Source: a bacterium (GTDB lineage Bacteria > Bacillota_I > Bacilli_A > RF39 > UBA660). Taken from it: a DNA stretch of 64,000 nt. Position 1 is the stretch's first letter; every line of letters starts with the position of its first letter. The stretch covers positions 85,032 through 149,031 of the forward strand of contig JAHZBE010000002.1 of NCBI GenBank assembly GCA_019423565.1, in the 5' to 3' direction. The notes below the pieces were generated by a model. The model saw nothing but the letters and a program-made list of their open reading frames with translations, made no database searches and was not told the origin of the DNA. The position numbers and the translations under genes are program-made. Positions 63,789 through 64,000 of this stretch are shown piece by piece.

Positions 63789-63902
63789 AATCTATTACTT
63801 AAGTTCGAATAGTTCGAGCCATCTATCAATTTGGTGCCAGTAAGGAGCAGGTCTAACAACTCCTAGGCAAAAAGATGATAGTAAGTAATAAACTTACTTA
63901 CT
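63789..63902 (-). ncRNA. Candidate structured RNA, family not identified
   Basis: Five helices are consistent with each other: TTACTTA/TAAGTAA (63795-63801 with 63882-63888), a hairpin TCGAA/TTCGA (63805-63817), CTATCA/TGATAG (63823-63828 with 63876-63881), GCC/GGC (63836-63838 with 63866-63868) and hairpin AGGAG/CTCCT (63843-63847 with 63860-63864). They form a three-way junction. A TATAAT (63909-63914) precedes it and a terminator (63765-63788) follows on the minus strand. A competing view is a short ORF ending in PYWHQIDRWLELFELK. Confidence 0.45.
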
Positions 63903-63952
63903 AACTACATTATACACATCAACAAAAGAAAAGGAAAGTATTTTATTGAAGT

Positions 63953-64000
63953 TGTCAACAAAAAGTAGACACTAAAAAAGAATTATTTGAAGCCTAGTTG
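63953..64000 (-). mobile_element. Right-hand end of an IS3-family element (transposase C-terminus and terminal repeat)
   Basis: The last bases of the window read, on the minus strand, codons QLGFK then TAA (63983-63985), the usual C-terminus of IS3/IS150-type OrfB transposases. The sequence TGTCAACAAAAAGTAGACAC (63953-63972) beyond it looks like the terminal inverted repeat of such an IS. The rest of the element is outside the window. Confidence 0.55.

Noticed and set aside
1..64000. CRISPR array, rRNA or tRNA genes
   Set aside because: No regularly spaced identical repeats and no recognisable rRNA or tRNA cloverleaf sequence were found by eye; a tRNA search program would settle small tRNAs.

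Overview
The window is about 25-28% G+C by eye and uses the standard code: TGA is a true stop (for example at the end of the 41.3 kb regulator) and tryptophan is TGG. Gene content points to an AT-rich Bacillota, probably an uncultured gut Bacilli/Clostridia-type anaerobe. It has an anaerobic ribonucleotide reductase (nrdDG), rubrerythrin, a CdaA/CdaR c-di-AMP module, spore-coat type genes (GerQ and CotF families), murC/murD and a gram-positive type IV secretion (T4SS) cluster. Species cannot be named from the sequence alone. Most genes lie on the minus strand.

Left accessory part (1-10.1 kb): the end of an oleate hydratase gene, small regulators, a frameshifted flavodoxin, an MFS-like transporter and a broken copper-type cluster (DUF2318 lipoprotein, CopZ-like chaperone, a 30-codon remnant of CopA). 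The copA remnant abuts a block of surface proteins (FxLYD-like lipoprotein; PASTA plus Ltp protein) with a divergent XRE regulator. Next come an ATC-hydrolase-family gene and a frameshifted peptide deformylase. Several genes here are broken by single-base losses in homopolymers.

Core part I (10.1-15.4 kb): trmL, rubrerythrin, pduL, gerQ, lemA, rmuC, a VTT-domain protein and a rhodanese. T4SS part (15.4-31.3 kb): a Fic protein sits between two ~85-bp direct repeats, next to a VirD4/TraG coupling ATPase. The operon also holds a membrane-anchored M23/phage-lysozyme protein, VirB4, a TrsD-like protein, PrgI, a polytopic VirB6-like protein and two proteins sharing a pilin-like module. An SF1 helicase lies upstream. 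No relaxase or integrase is visible.

Core part II (31.4-49.3 kb): HtrA, an Abi_2/HEPN protein, rpsI-rplM with a pseudoknotted leader, cdaA-cdaR, lipoproteins, and nrdDG divergent from a Crp/Fnr regulator with a shared palindromic operator. Then follow a D,D-carboxypeptidase, two coat-like proteins, a second Abi_2 protein beside a small promoter-to-terminator RNA that resembles the abiF RNA arrangement, uvsE, murC and murD.

Surface giant locus (49.4-59.7 kb): a 2,594-residue secreted protein with a cohesin-like N-domain, 24 cadherin-like beta-sandwich repeats and a C-terminal dockerin, followed 13 bp later by an 815-residue membrane-anchored protein with a cohesin-like N-domain and five such repeats. 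The two may form a cohesin-dockerin surface assembly. Right accessory part (59.7-64 kb): a decaying phage/plasmid-like operon (KilA-N protein, possible ADP-ribosyltransferase-like proteins, broken ORFs), a candidate structured RNA and the end of an IS3-family element.
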